From Plasmodium coatneyi (Eukaryota; Apicomplexa; Aconoidasida; Haemosporida; Plasmodiidae), in assembly GCF_001680005.1 (NCBI RefSeq), contig NC_033562.1:1426001-1490000 (forward strand): DNA of 64,000 bases, in the 5' to 3' direction. Positions 33,201 to 44,867 of the stretch are shown piece after piece. Position numbers and translations under genes: made by a program. Each line of letters starts with the position of its first letter. Within the stretch, counting starts at the first letter, position 1. A model generated the notes under the pieces. The model was not told where the DNA came from. It searched no databases and worked only from the letters and a program-made list of their open reading frames with translations.

Positions 33201-33538
33201 ATGATGATAATTTTAGGAAGAGGAGGAACGAGTTTTTTAACAAACCGTTTAATCATATTACATCCTATTTTGTGTGTGCAGGAATTGGTGGCGGAGTAGC
33301 CGCCGTGGTGACAAATCCACTAGACGTTATTAAGACGAGAATTCAGACGGAGTGCTTTAACGCAAAAGGTTTCAATTTTTATCGAGTAGTATCGAACTTG
33401 TATCATAAGGAGGGTTTCCGTTCCTTTTTCAAGGGATCCATGGCAAGAATGGCCCTGTGCATTCCTGCTTCGGCCATATCATGGGGGACGTACGAAACGA
33501 TGAAGCGCTTTTTCAAGGTTAACCTCAATTCGGCGTAG
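30236..33538 (+). CDS. Mitoferrin-like mitochondrial carrier (SLC25A28/37, MRS3/4 class)
   Basis: This is an intronless 1100-residue member of the mitochondrial carrier family, predicted to import iron across the inner membrane. All three repeats are present, with signatures PLDTIKT (54-60), PIDTLKQ (761-767) and NPLDVIKT (1027-1034). The even-numbered helices carry the mitoferrin contact-site motifs: GCIPAHALYF (678-687) in repeat 1, MNIPYQ (802-807) in repeat 2 and IPASAISW (about 1080) in repeat 3. These match the PAHALYF, MNIPF and P-TAISW patterns known from yeast Mrs3/4 and vertebrate mitoferrin. It is more than three times the usual ~300 residues. About 600 basic Asn/Ser/Gly/Lys-rich residues separate the two helices of repeat 1, and about 170 more lie between repeats 2 and 3. 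The start is the first ATG in frame, followed by an acidic leader of ~35 residues before helix 1. Iron as substrate is inferred from family motifs only. Confidence 0.88.
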   Translation: MNELSVNDAFDDIEIESFDFIWEEWEEYKGDVPLWQHIFCGSIAGLMEHVFMYPLDTIKTYIQTNDRLKCGRRAYDRCSMYRQNGNGSNINDVEAHKSGMYIDKKKFCTSRGCDGCIYKKTCTYENFCNMKMMAAFNKKGVFHASTLGATSDGLRKSKKNLRQFLSGGINVEQRGVVPQVVNKKFQARRYHSRIMNKNFPADSRSVKQDKCGSGQYNQLAKLRKYRTCNLFDKPPGAVGDSRTVGSSQNMKIHSLSRSPIRMGRNTLSRARSGGTVPAMQEMKNFQRFGITCDTSASATKKGECGGSTNKLTRNNLKEGGCPSSVNRTEINPLSAKKVTGRIIFKKSSNGASMCGRKSQYHKYGANGETVKNCNPARWGYMEMKPLLRKVGANHVIKRNVGGMKRVNNVLLNDLLGKCTHVTSNRISNTHLVRVKNSGLSFRRSLKGGAVPSTANKRYVIGDSNKLSKKSNFSFIFSEQKCANSGNTDCRKMPQLSNYLKLFQRTSKNVQFDHCLPSEAFKKSYMFQRCEWNFFTPLLENIKKGLLPTKWYNATESTSVLSNGKAAIMRNDGFNSYYSLLRNNNNIFRNNLCYVTKSYIYRNLFDRSIHSSSCKNNIYKKGNSNFSYSRFSRNGKSFNFMRSLFPNMSNGVNIAKQNWSLIRSNISNLYKGVNVVVLGCIPAHALYFSTFEYSKKYFSSVCSKNLPMQVRASGGSRVEGGNHHLDRKKTEGGNYKLGDLNYFGIAVSGFLATIAHDLIITPIDTLKQRLQLGINKNSMDSIKILREHGIRSLYLSLPITLLMNIPYQIIMICTNEKMKKVYFEYFCGMSGLGRNNSQGACTTGGGTGKNCSVTGGHTNGEAKEESKNTPTGSGAYRLHSSEAEGCEGGDSSDKSLSGNSDELIKLFIQQDTDSVNYMSKSRGQKYAPNGGKQPNEEILFKNVINTLENSSINDLSEKYDHKIGDSFNFTGAKCDNVPLRNNMWLGNYNNDDNFRKRRNEFFNKPFNHITSYFVCAGIGGGVAAVVTNPLDVIKTRIQTECFNAKGFNFYRVVSNLYHKEGFRSFFKGSMARMALCIPASAISWGTYETMKRFFKVNLNSA

Positions 33539-33635
33539 CTACACTTCGCGTACCTTCACTTTGCGCAGTGTGTGACCAGATGAGTCTCCACCCGATCAGT
33601 TGGGTCCATCGTCATGCGCGCTAACTTTATTTTTG

Positions 33636-33636
<1 letters not shown>

Positions 33637-33671
<35 letters not shown>
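33637..33671. repeat. Poly(T) tract, 35 nt
   Basis: Longest homopolymer in the window, about 100 bp past the mitoferrin stop codon. Its exact length is likely unreliable in any single assembly. Confidence 0.9.
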
Positions 33672-33672
<1 letters not shown>

Positions 33673-35084
33673 GAACCATTTGATTTTTGGGCGAGGACAT
33701 TTACACGTGTACCGCCATGTGCGTCTGCCTCGCCGCGTATATGTCAATAGTGTTCTCTATGCTCGCGTCCACATTAGCACGCGTGCATGGTTAAACACCT
33801 AATGGAAGGTACCCTTCCTACAGGTTTATGGCTAATGTTTTTTTAGTTTTTTCTTTTTCCCCATATTGCATATTTGCTAAGCGCGAATTCGTTATGCTGC
33901 TTAACTTAAAAGAATTAGAGAAAAGATTGAATACGTTTGCGAATTATCATTTACAGCTATGGAAAAAATGTTCCCACGTTGAACGGTACGAGTGAAGTAG
34001 TTTTTTGCACCTTGTGTTTAACCTGAATAAATGTCTGTTAAACGGTGATGTGGTGTGGGGAGGGTCTTGCTCTGCCCGTTCGCATTGCGACTCCTTTTGA
34101 ATAAGCACAAGGGCAGAATGAAATCATTTGCCATAACGGTCGATGAAAATGTTTTCCAAGTGGACAAATGGGGGTGCACGAGTTGCCATAACTGGATGGG
34201 TTGAAAATTCGGCGTGGGTGAATATCCCAGGGGTGAACACTTTTTTATGTGTTTTCATGTCCAGTGGAACCATTTGTCCTATGTAATAAAATGCCGTTTA
34301 TCAAATGATACTGGAAAGAAGAAGGCGAAATTCTTTAACACAGCCTCGCTCCACTGGTACATGTTGGAATTTTTTTTTTTAACTTGGTCACATTTTAATA
34401 TATTCATTTCGCCATTCTTTTCGCATTTGTGCGTTTCAATTTTGTGGAATAAAATTTCCAGCTCTTTTAATGCAGACGAGATTTTCTCCCTCTGCAATTG
34501 TGGGGGCCCATGCACGTAAGCCCGTCCTGGATTGTCGCGCGGTGAGGCACACACCAAGCGGCACAAAAATGTAACATACTATTTACACGGAAAATGCGCC
34601 ACTGAAAAAAAGGTCCTCTCGGTATAAGTATGTATATATATACGCTTGTGTATGAGTGTATAATATATGTACATATTTGTGTATGTATATTTTAATTTTT
34701 TCAGCTGGGGTTTTTCCTTTTCCATTTTTAATTTCTTCCATACGCTTGTGTTCCCGCGGGGAGTTTGTTCTCATTCTTATTTTATTTATTTTCACAAGTG
34801 CGCACGGAAGTTGCGCCCGTGCATACGTGAAATATACTCCGGCCATTTTATGCCCCTTTAGCGTGTCGTACATTTTTACAAATTCGCGCAGCTCGCATAC
34901 TGTCACATATGTTACAGAATTTCATTTGTTTTGCGCTTCCTGAAACATGTAAGATAGCCTGGATTATTTACTTGCATTTTTTTTTTTTTGTCCCTACTTA
35001 TATAATTGCAAGGACTTTTTTTGCGTTCAAATTTTTATTCTCCCCTTAAAGTAACTTATATATTAATACCGCGTAAAAAGCGGC

Positions 35085-35112
35085 TTTTTTTTTTTTTTTT
35101 TTTTTTTTTTTC
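35085..35112. repeat. Poly(T) tract, 28 nt
   Basis: Uninterrupted T run in the intergenic space about 1.1 kb upstream of the nucleoporin start. Confidence 0.9.
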
Positions 35113-36195
35113 CATTAAGAGAGTTTTTTATGTCATTTTTTTCCCCTTCGCCCACTTGAAATGACCGCCGATAAAAGTAGCGGCAAATGAATACAAGTGG
35201 GATGGCTAGCAAACTTGTAACTGTATAAAAGCAGAGCGTAAAGTTGCAGAACGTCCACGGGAGTACTGCTATGCGCGACATGCGTAAGTACACGTGTACG
35301 GATGGATGAATGTACGTGCGCAGCGTTCATTTGTTTACTTGTTCATTTGTACAATTATACAGTTGCGCCTTTGCATAGTGCCACCAACAGGTGAGATATA
35401 AGAACTTACCTGGCTGCAATAATGGCCGATTGACTCGTGGAGAAAGGCACTAGCATATTTTATTTTTCATTTAATTTTTTTTTTTGTTTTCATGAACTCT
35501 GGAGAGAACAAATGTCTCCTTATTGCTCGGAAAATTGCACAAGTTACGCATGCGTATTTTCCCCAAAATAAGGGATAAAAGGGCGTGACTGTGGGTTGTG
35601 TCGCAGTGAGAAAAATTTGATCAACCCAGGAAATGTGCACATAACATAACTGCATATATATGTATGTGTGTGTGTGCTTACCCGTTTTTGCATATACATA
35701 CATGCATGCGGGTCATTTCCTCGTTCGCATTAAAACTTGCGAAGATGCCTCTGTTCATGACCCGACTGCAGCGGTTACATGATCAGATGTGATCATTTAA
35801 TTTTTCAGCCTGTTCCGAATTGGCTGAAAGTTCGATCGTTTTGGGGAGGCAGGTTTTCCACAGGTAGGCATTCCTGCGTTAGTGGAAGCACTCACCCAGA
35901 GCGGTAAAACCCGTGTTGTGTGTGCATCAGTATAGTGACGTGTGAATATGTCCATATTCAAGTGACACGTGGTATTCGTAATAAGCACATCGAGAGTTCC
36001 ACGTTAATGTGAAACGTTCAAGGTGCAGCCGTTTGAGCCACAGTTGTGAAGCATATGTTCAGTCAGGAAAAGAGGACTGCATATGAACAGAAATAAAGAA
36101 AAAGGGAAAATAAAAATTTTTATTAGAATAATTGTGGCATTCCTCTTTTTTTCACCACAAAAATATTTATTTCCTTTTTATAATATTGGACAACT

Positions 36196-39100
36196 ATGTA
36201 TATGCAGAACTCCTCGTCGAATAACCTCTTTGGATCATTTAACAACCAAGGGAACAATGCGAATAAGGGGATTTTTGGAAATGCAAACGTCCAGCCCAAC
36301 TTAGGGAACACGGATCACTCGTCCATTTTTGGAGTTTCGAAAACACCGCAATCGAACAATGCGCTGGTGAATAAGAATCTGTTTAATATGAACACGAGCT
36401 CCAGTGGATTAGGCGCAAATAAAGGGCTCTACGACAATATGAATACGCAGTCCAATTTAGGTAACAAAAATATATTTGGGGGGTCAAGTGTAGGAAATAG
36501 TGCCAATCAAGGAAATATGGGAGGAAATAATTTATTCATGAATTCAAGTAATCAGAATAGCTTAGGCATGAAGAATATTTTTGGAGGAACAACCAGTTTA
36601 AATGCTCCAGGAACGAACTTATCCAATAAAGGGATTTTTGGAGGCATGCAACAGAATAATCAGAGCCCTGCTTCATCGTCAAGTAACCTTTTTGGCAATT
36701 TATCGTCTAATCAGGCCAGTTCTGGAAATATGTTTGGAAATTTATCCTCTGCTAATCAGAATAAGGGAAGTAGTTTATTTGGCACATCGGCTCAGTCTAA
36801 TCAAACAGCAGGAAGTAACATGTTTGGGAATGCATCCCCCATGGGGCAAAATAAGGGGGGCGGTCTTTTTGGAGCGCTACAATCTTCCACTCAGGGTAAT
36901 ACAAGTAGTAGCATGTTTGGAGGCGCTACCGGTGCCATGAGCCAAAATAAAGGAAGCACCACCCTATTCGGGGGGATGTCCGGCAGCACACCAACCAGTG
37001 CAGCATCTGGAAATCTCTTCGGAAATGCTTCTTCCATGAACCAGAACAAACCGGGTGGTGGGCTCTTTGGAGCGTTGCAAACGTCTAATCAGGGTAATAC
37101 AAGTAGTAGCATGTTTGGAGGTGCTACCAGTGCGATGAGCCAAAATAAGGGAACCAGCCTATTTGGTGGGTCCTTTGGGACGGCTAATCAAGGATCCACA
37201 CAGAGTAACATGTTTGGGAATGCATCTCCCATGGGGCAAAATAAGGGAGGCGGTCTCTTTGGAGCATTGCAATCTTCCACTCAGGGTAATACAAGTAGTA
37301 GCATGTTTGGGGGCGCTACCGGTGCCATGAGCCAAAATAAAGGAAGCACCACCCTATTCGGGGGGATGTCCGGCAGCACACCAACCAGTGCAGCATCTGG
37401 AAATCTCTTCGGAAATGCTTCTTCCATGAACCAGAACAAACCGGGTGGAGTTTTCGGAAATTTACAATCGCCCAGCCAAAGCACAACAGGTAGCAGTAAC
37501 ATGTTTGGCAGCTTGGGAGTCAGTCAGGCAAAGCCAGCCACGGGTGGAAACCTCTTTGGAGGAATGTCGTCAACCCCGGGAACGAGTGCAACTACTGGTA
37601 CGGGTAGTAACCTCTTCGGGAGCACAGTGCAGGGTAGCCAAAATAAAACGGGTAGTAACATTTTTGGCACAATGTCAGGAGGAACACAAGCTGGAAGTAG
37701 CAGTAGCCTCTTCGGTGCAACAACTTCGACCAGTACCCCTATGGGAGGTAGTAATGTGTTTTCATCTTCCATGACAACGCCATCGAGCCAAAATAAATTT
37801 AATAGCATATTTGGACAGGTTGGAACAGCTGGTCAGAGTACATCTGTCGGTTCTGCTGCCACGGGAATTTCTTCCACGCCAGGATTAGGAGGAGCAACGC
37901 AAAGTGGTAGCACGAGTAATATATTTGGAAGCGTATCAACAGGTACGAATTTCGGTGGAGTGGGTGACAGTAAAAATATATTTGGAACATCGTCTGGTTT
38001 TTCGTTGGGCTCTGGGAATACCGGTGCGACTTCCACCCCTGGAGTTGGAGGAGTGGGAACCGGGTTAAGCACAGGAGGAGTTGGACTGGGTATGGGATCC
38101 AGTTTGGGAACGACCCTGGGGACAAGTGTGGGCACCAACATGGGTTCAAATTTGGGATCAAACCTGGGTTCCAATTTGACATCAAATATGAATGCGAATT
38201 TAAACCTGGGGGTAGGTTCCGGTACCGGCACTGGAGCTAATACCAGCGGGTCGTCGAGCATATTTGGTGGTTTAGGCGGATTAAACTCCAATTTGGGTGC
38301 CAACACAATGACAGGTAGTAGTGGTTTGGGTCAGGGAATAAGCACAAGTGGATCAGGTGGAGCGTCAACCAGCTTGTTCTTGGGAAATAAAAATATGGGG
38401 GCTAATAATAATACGTTGATGGGCACGCAGAATAATCTGCTGTTGGGCGAAAAAGGAAAAGCAACCAGTTTCCTGACACAAGAATTTAAAAGTGATCAAA
38501 AGGACGAATTGGCTGGTAGTAAGGACAATTTGGACAAGTCAGTAGAAGAGTTAACTATTATAAAAAAGCAGGAAGGCCTTTTCGATGAGGCCTATGAAGA
38601 TGATGAGGTGTTTAGTGAAAAGGAATCAGAAGGGACTTTTTACAATTATATTAATTTAATAATAAATGATAATATAAACGATATACAGAAGACAACGTTT
38701 TCTTTATTGAATGATCATGATTCGTTAATGTGGGATAATTTTAAAAGTAATATTTTTAAAAATTTTGTGGATTATTTGGTGAATTTTAAGCAGAAAAAAA
38801 ATCAAAAGGTTGTTAAGAGTAATGTGTTAGATTTAGATCAACATGAGTTTCAAATTTTAATTTGGCTATACAATGTGAACGCTTACAAAGTGGATTTTAT
38901 TCCCTTTAAAAGTTTTTACTACTTACTGTTAAGTGACACGAATTTAAATTATTCCAAAATTTTTATCGGAAATGTGGACAAGAATTTATTTCCTGGAAGC
39001 TTTGTTGAAGTGAATGACCATTATTATATGAACTCGAAGAACCACTTCTTCAAATCTCAGATAAGTAAGTACCAGGAGAGTGACGCTGTGTCAAATCGGG

Positions 39101-42100
39101 ATAGGAGGCGAGGCAAAAGAAAAGGGACAAACACGACAAATGTAAATGCCCTAGATGTGGACTCCATTTATAAGCAAGTTTTGAAAGACATTCTGAATAG
39201 TTTGTTAAATATGAATTTGTCTATAACGAAGGAAAATATAAAAAGGAGGGAAAAGGAGGAGTACTACGAAAACGGGGATAACAACAACAATAATGGTAAT
39301 AGCAATGGTAATGGTAACAACAACGGTAAGGATAAGTTAAATTGTGGCTCCAACTATACCTATGAGAATTTGCTGTTGAACTATCTGTTCGGGACGCTGC
39401 AACATTTGCATGACAAGTTTTACAAAATCGAAATAAGCAATTATGTTGCCAAGGATTTAAACCAGATTGATGAATATTTTGTGGACTCCAAGTCGAACGC
39501 CATTTTTTCCTACTGTTATGATAATTTTTATAAGAATGAAATGGACAAGGAAAACTGCACTATCCATTTTTTCTTCTACCTGGTTAACATAATGTTTCGG
39601 TGTGGAAATTACTTGGGGCTAATCCAGATAATCAAGGGGGAGGAATTTGTTAAAAATTTAAGCATTGACAGTTACCTGTACGACTTTGTAATATTACTGA
39701 TAAGAATTTTATTTTTAATTTACAATAAAACGAATGAGATAAGCATTTTCGAGAATATGAAGGTGGATTTTGACTGCACAGACATTTTTAAAAAAAAAAT
39801 CAACATGTCTGTGTTGATTAATTTTTTCCACTCCATTATTTACCTCTGCGTTAACAACATTTATGCGTACGATTTGCTGTGTGTGTTGTTTTCTGACATT
39901 TTTTACAAAAAAGGGGCTATGTACACAAATCGGGATAAGAAAATGGAGATGAAAAATATTTTTCATTACACCGAGGGGAAGAGCCCCAGCTATGAGAGCA
40001 ACCGTCACGAGGATGACGAGGAGGATGATCATCATCATGATGATCGTCGTATCAGACTGAGCAGAAATGACTACAACAGACAGGGTGGTCATTATAAGGG
40101 CAGAGGGTACGATGGGGAAGAGGGAGCATCTCCAGGGAAGGATCCCATGAGGGGAAGACGGGCAGAACAAAGATCCAAAAGTCAATACAATGACGACTAC
40201 TATGGTGATTATGGTGATCTCCCCTATGGTGATGATCCGTATGACAACTACTATGGTGAGGGTTACGTGGGCCCCCCAAGGAACGGCAGTCGAGGTAGTA
40301 GGCATCCAAGTAACCATCGCAACGGAGGGAGAAGACACCCCAACGATGACCTCATCGATGATGAAGGAAGAAATAGCAGACGTAGAAGTCGAAGTAGGGG
40401 CGATGCTAATAGTAACAGGAACAGCCACTCGATGAGGGGCTACTTCAGCAGCGATGAGAACAGCAACAACGAAAGAGGAAGGAAAGGGAAAAAAGGCAAA
40501 AATAATAAAACCTTCTTCTTTGATATGTTTACAAATATGCTTCAGAAGCCGAAGAAGTCGCAGGAGGATGAATTTGGAAACATTGAAATAAATGAAGAGA
40601 TGGAGGAAAGAATGAAGAGAGAATCGGAACACATATGTTACATTGAATCTTTGGGAATCACCAACAAGTATGGCTACAATTTTGAGTACTGCAATATTGA
40701 GACGAGTATATGGATCGAGTTGACTTTGTTTCTTTCGAAGAACTTTGATTTGTATGGAAGTAAATTTCAGGAAAACTTTGACGTCATGGATACGAACTTA
40801 AGTTTTTACAATTACGATGATGATAATAATGCAATTTTAAATGACACAAAATTTAGGAGGGAGAAAATAAACAGCAAAATTGAAAAGTTATTTATTTGCA
40901 TATCGCACTGTATTGTCAACGAAAATAAAGAATTTTTTTCCATCTGTTCGAAGCTTAAGGTGGATGAAGTTATTAATAATTTTATTGTAGTAGATGGGAA
41001 GATAGCAGAAAAGGTTAAGGGGAACATATCAAAAATTTTAAAAAATAATTTCGTTCTCTACATTAAGCTATTTTACTACCTCCTGTTGGTGGGAAATATT
41101 TACACGACCGTTGCGTTTTTATCCTGTATATCGAATAACGTCCAGAGGATCCTCCTAGTGCTGACCATATTTTTGCACAAAAATAATATCTTCGAGAATG
41201 AGAAATTGAATAATATAAAACTAAAGACGTTACAATTTTTGAAGTTAAAAAATGAAAGCGACTCATTTTTGGACAATTCCATGAATGGTATTAATGACGA
41301 AGTTTCCTCTGCCGCCGCAGCGGTGGAAGCCACGGAAATTGTGGCTACCTCTGTAGCAGACAGAATGAATTTAATTAACCTGAGTTTGAATAGTAGTGAC
41401 CTCCCCTATGACCATTTTGTACTTCGAAATAATAACATAAATATTTTGTTAAAAATAACATATTTGCTTAATTTGAAGACCAGTTTAAGTATAAAACTGT
41501 TGAAGAGCATTGTGCAGGAAAATCAAGATATCCTCCTGCACGAGAGTGTAATTGGGCATATAAATAACGATGGGAATATACTTTATGGCAAATTACATGA
41601 CTTTCTCTTTTTATTTAAAAATAAAGTAAAAATGAGAAAGGACGTAAAATGTTTCTTCCTCATGTACTACGTTTTGTACAAGAAGAAACTTTTTCATAAT
41701 AGTAAATTATGTAAACATAAAAATGAGAATGACGAAGAGTACCATTACAAGTGCAGAAATTTTAAGTATGTGCAGAGCAAGAATATTAACACGCTGAATA
41801 AGATATCCTTGGATAATTCCATTATTAGTGTTCATTGCTCCATTTTGTATAAGATTTCTCAGTTTTATGCCATCCTGGCGTACTTTGCAAATCAGCGGAA
41901 GAACTATATCATTTCTTTCATCTGCTACTACATCTTGAAGGACGAGCAGAGCGCCATAAATTCTTTAATTAGAATTTACAACGACGAGCTGATCTACTAC
42001 TACCACAACAACGAGCGGGAGTACGTCTACATTCGCAAGTGCGCCTTCCGCTTTTATCACTTGGCCAAGGTAGGCAGGACAATAACAGGGATTGTAACCG

Positions 42101-42728
42101 TGTAGCCATCTCGATGGCGAATCAGCGAATCGTGTGTGCGTATACGATGAGCACTGCAGTTGCGTTGTTCCGTTTGTACATTTTTGTGATATACTTCCCC
42201 CCACCTGCAGAACATGTGGCCCTCAAACGTCAAGCTCGAATCAATTGAAAACAAGTCATACCTAATCCTGAGCATTCTGTTCATGAAGAGGAAGATGTTC
42301 GAAGAGGCCTTTATAATCTTCTCATCCAGCCTGATCCCGGATAACATGCTGGAGAAGCTCTCCACGGCAGATTACTACAACATTGATTTGTCTTCCAACT
42401 TTTTGATGACGCTGAGGGAGTTGTGTCGACAGAACTATCAGGTACGGATGGAAGGAGGTTTTTCCTCCGAGGGGGTGGAATATTTGAGTGGATTGCTTAT
42501 GTGTTGAAAATGGGGTCGTAAAATTTGTGCGTCTATTACCACCGAAATGTGTTCCGCACAACTGTTCATAACTCCGCCTAATGCCATTCCCCCCCACACT
42601 TGCAGATAAACGAACTGGTAGGACAGACCACCCTTCACGCCGTTGTTAAGTTTTTGCTGCCCATCAAGGACAAGTTGGATGCACAAGTTGTGGAGAGCAT
42701 CAATTATCTCAGCACATTAAGCTATTAA
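36196..42728 (+). CDS. NUP100: FG-repeat nucleoporin, NUP100/NSP100-like
   Basis: This is a nuclear pore component whose FG repeats should form part of the permeability barrier and bind transport receptors. Exons are 36196-42069, 42211-42441 and 42606-42728, all joined in phase 0 (introns GTAGGC...CTGCAG and GTACGG...TTGCAG), giving 2075 residues. Residues 1 to about 760 are Gly/Asn/Ser/Thr-rich with dozens of LFG, MFG and IFG units spaced by uncharged linkers. A predicted helical region rich in Asn, Ile, Phe and Tyr follows to the end. It is interrupted at about residues 1265-1445 by a charged insert rich in Asp, His, Arg and Gly. No Nup98-type autoproteolytic HFS site was seen. MYMQ offers two possible start codons, residues 1 and 3. 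The name follows the NUP100/NSP100 annotation of the gene I recall at this position in P. falciparum; the FG class itself is certain. Confidence 0.88.
36814..37448 (+). repeat. Tandem duplication within the FG-repeat region
   Basis: The ~245-bp segment 36814-37058 recurs almost unchanged at 37204-37448, an offset of exactly 390 bp (130 codons). A shorter related unit sits between them. Both copies encode the order NMFGNASPMGQNK, GLFGALQSS, SMFGGATGAMSQNK, TLFGGMSG, NLFGNASSMNQNK. The few differences are mostly at third codon positions. Confidence 0.9.
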
Positions 42729-44042
42729 AGTGAAAACACGCATATTTGCTTTGTTTTGTTTCTTTTTGGCATATACAATATTGTATTTTTTTTTTTTTTT
42801 TTTTTTTTAACAATCCATTACATGCTTGCAAATTGCAATATTTGACTTGGTAAAAGGAGTATTTGCACCGAGTACATTTATATGTGAACATGTGCCCGTG
42901 TGCGTGTCCGTTGAAATATCCCCATAACGGGTTGACCGATACGTTTGCACATGTCACCGTGCACAGTGTACCTTGGTACAACCAGCGGAATACATTACAA
43001 TTTCCTTTCCTACCAAATTGTTTAATAACCCACATTTGTATCCTCTTCATGATAATTGCCTTTTTTCATTTTTAAAAACAGTGAAAAGATATATACTAAG
43101 GATTAATGTTCATATATCTTATCACGAAAGGGTGAGTTCATTCTTTAAGGAACCAAAAAGATTTTTCCCCTTTTGTTCATTTTTCCCTTGAAAAAGCGTC
43201 ATTTTGGAAGAATCGAAACAACTCACTAAGGTGTATAGTATAGGCTAAGAGCACAGGTAAACATGCGAATGCCCCAGTTTGTGAAATAAAATAGGGGGAC
43301 TTATAAACTAGTGGAGAGACGATATTAAAGCGGGTTCCCTTAAATATGCTTTCTACAAAATGGAAGGGAATAGGACGCGCAATTTTACACGGCGTGTAGT
43401 GCAAATCCGGGGTGGAAAAGGTTCAAAGGAAAAAAATGCTATACCTTTATGTGCATACAATACAGTGTAGGGGTACACGGGGCATAATAGCGCATACGAC
43501 TAAGTTGTACATTTGTAAATCTTCACTATAAACTCCATAATCCTCTTCACATGCTATGCATATGCGATGCTGTTCATGTTCTGAATGGTTCGCAGCGCGT
43601 TCTTGCGTCAATTTTTTTTTTTTTTTTTTCGAGTTTCCTCACTCCTTTTCTGTTGGCACAACTCCCGTTTAAAGCCCATATAGAAAGTATTAACAAAAAA
43701 TATTTTGGGGAGCATTTTTTTCGTTTCTGTGTTGCGTACATGTTTGCGCAAGTGGGCCCCACGTTTCGCAAAGTTTTCACATTTTCGCATTTGCTCACTT
43801 TCGCACATTTGGGCGTATCACCTTTGTGGGCGCATTTTCCATATGCAAAGCACGCTGGAAAATAAAGGCTTGTATGCACGCCAGCGTAAACTGAAGAGGG
43901 AAGTATTGATTCACGACATGTTTGGCATGTAAACTTGAAAGGGCCCCTGTGGTTGCTGCTTGTTACGGCTTCTGCTGCATCTGTCATGTTTGCAGTGCCC
44001 CTTTCCCTCCCCCTCCTACTATGCCACTAGAACGAAGCAAAA
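42729..44042. other. Intergenic region between nucleoporin and thioredoxin-like gene
   Basis: Contains T23 at 42786-42808 soon after the nucleoporin stop codon and a T run near 43613-43629. A degenerate run of TTTCGCA-like units lies around 43760-43815. Overlapping open frames of ~100-137 codons on both strands (43551-43987) come from this repetitive stretch and show no domain. Confidence 0.5.
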
Positions 44043-44867
44043 ATGATTAAGATGATCAAAGTAGTATGTTTATGGAAGCGGGATCAACTCCGCATGAGTG
44101 GCAAATTCACAGCTGCATTGTTAGGCAAGAGGTACAGCACAGCGAAGACCAACAACGTCGTCACACCTGTTGACAGCAAGTACATTTATAATGTGTATAA
44201 ATTGGATAACACCTACTACAACAACTTAAAGGTAATAAACAGCTACGATGAGTACCACGATTTGGTTGTAAAAAATGAGTACTTTAAGGATTACGCCAAA
44301 TTGCAAGACAAGTTTAATGGTGAAGAAATGTGGGATAATAATGAGGAGCATTTAGAGGACGGATTTAAACCCTCTATGGAAGAAAGGAAGGACGCCGTGA
44401 GAACCAATTTAGGAAAAATGAAGGAGGAAACTGAATGCACAAATGTCATTACGTCGACAGACTTGCAGGTCCTATATTTTGGAAGCTATGAAAATAATAT
44501 TAGTGTTCTTTTATTTGAAAAATTTAAAAGTATTATCGAAAAAAATAAAAAGTTACAATTTTTTTTCCTGGATGTTAATGTCTGTCCACAGTGTTCTTAC
44601 AATTGCGACGTCACCTATGTGCCATGCGTTTGTTTAATATATAAAAATCATTTGTTTAGAAAAAAATTAGAGATAAATTATGAAAATCCCATCGATGAGA
44701 AGTACCTGGACGAGTACTTAAGTACTGTGCAGAAGAGCATAGATTCGTTCCACAAGTACAACAATAAGTTTATTTACAAGTTGAAGAAGCAGAGCAATTA
44801 CCTGAACACGAAATATATAGATGTCGATAACCAGAACATCCACAAGGAGAATTGGAACACCTTCTAG
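44043..44867 (+). CDS. Thioredoxin-fold protein with displaced cysteines, probable mitochondrial leader
   Basis: This is an intronless protein of 274 residues that I do not recognise by name. The first ~35 residues are basic, lack acidic residues after the start, and end in GKRYSTAK, which looks like a mitochondrial presequence with an R-Y-S cleavage context. A charged region follows. From about residue 137 the pattern is that of a thioredoxin fold. A strand LQVLYFGSY is followed by a helix, a second strand LQFFFLDVN and the segment TYVPCVCLIYKN. VPC sits where thioredoxins have the cis-proline motif (usually IPT). The usual CxxC place after strand 1 reads SYENNIS, with no cysteine. Instead C181, C184, C188, C195 and C197 cluster around the second strand and cis-proline. 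So it is probably not an ordinary disulfide reductase; metal binding or a scaffold role is possible. The fold call is inferred from pattern only. Confidence 0.72.
   Translation: MIKMIKVVCLWKRDQLRMSGKFTAALLGKRYSTAKTNNVVTPVDSKYIYNVYKLDNTYYNNLKVINSYDEYHDLVVKNEYFKDYAKLQDKFNGEEMWDNNEEHLEDGFKPSMEERKDAVRTNLGKMKEETECTNVITSTDLQVLYFGSYENNISVLLFEKFKSIIEKNKKLQFFFLDVNVCPQCSYNCDVTYVPCVCLIYKNHLFRKKLEINYENPIDEKYLDEYLSTVQKSIDSFHKYNNKFIYKLKKQSNYLNTKYIDVDNQNIHKENWNTF

Larger units (their letters stand above)
33539..36195. other. 2.7-kb intergenic region between mitoferrin and nucleoporin
   Basis: No convincing gene. It contains T35 at 33637-33671 and T28 at 35085-35112, a short (TG)n run near 35663-35677, and TATA-rich alternating stretches around 34625-34690. 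Short frames on both strands (for example 34214-34519, 34583-34906) have no domain and include homopolymer-encoded runs. Confidence 0.55.

Noticed and set aside
36083..36304. 73-codon frame overlapping the nucleoporin start
   Set aside because: It is out of frame with the FG protein, is hydrophobic from T-rich DNA, and continues only as a shadow.
39715..40632. 305-codon minus-strand frame inside the nucleoporin gene
   Set aside because: It is a shadow of the low-complexity charged insert read in reverse, with Ile/Val/Thr repetition and no domain.
43551..43987. Overlapping frames of ~104 and ~137 codons on opposite strands
   Set aside because: Both span a T17 run and a degenerate TTTCGCA repeat. 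Neither has a domain or a sensible start.
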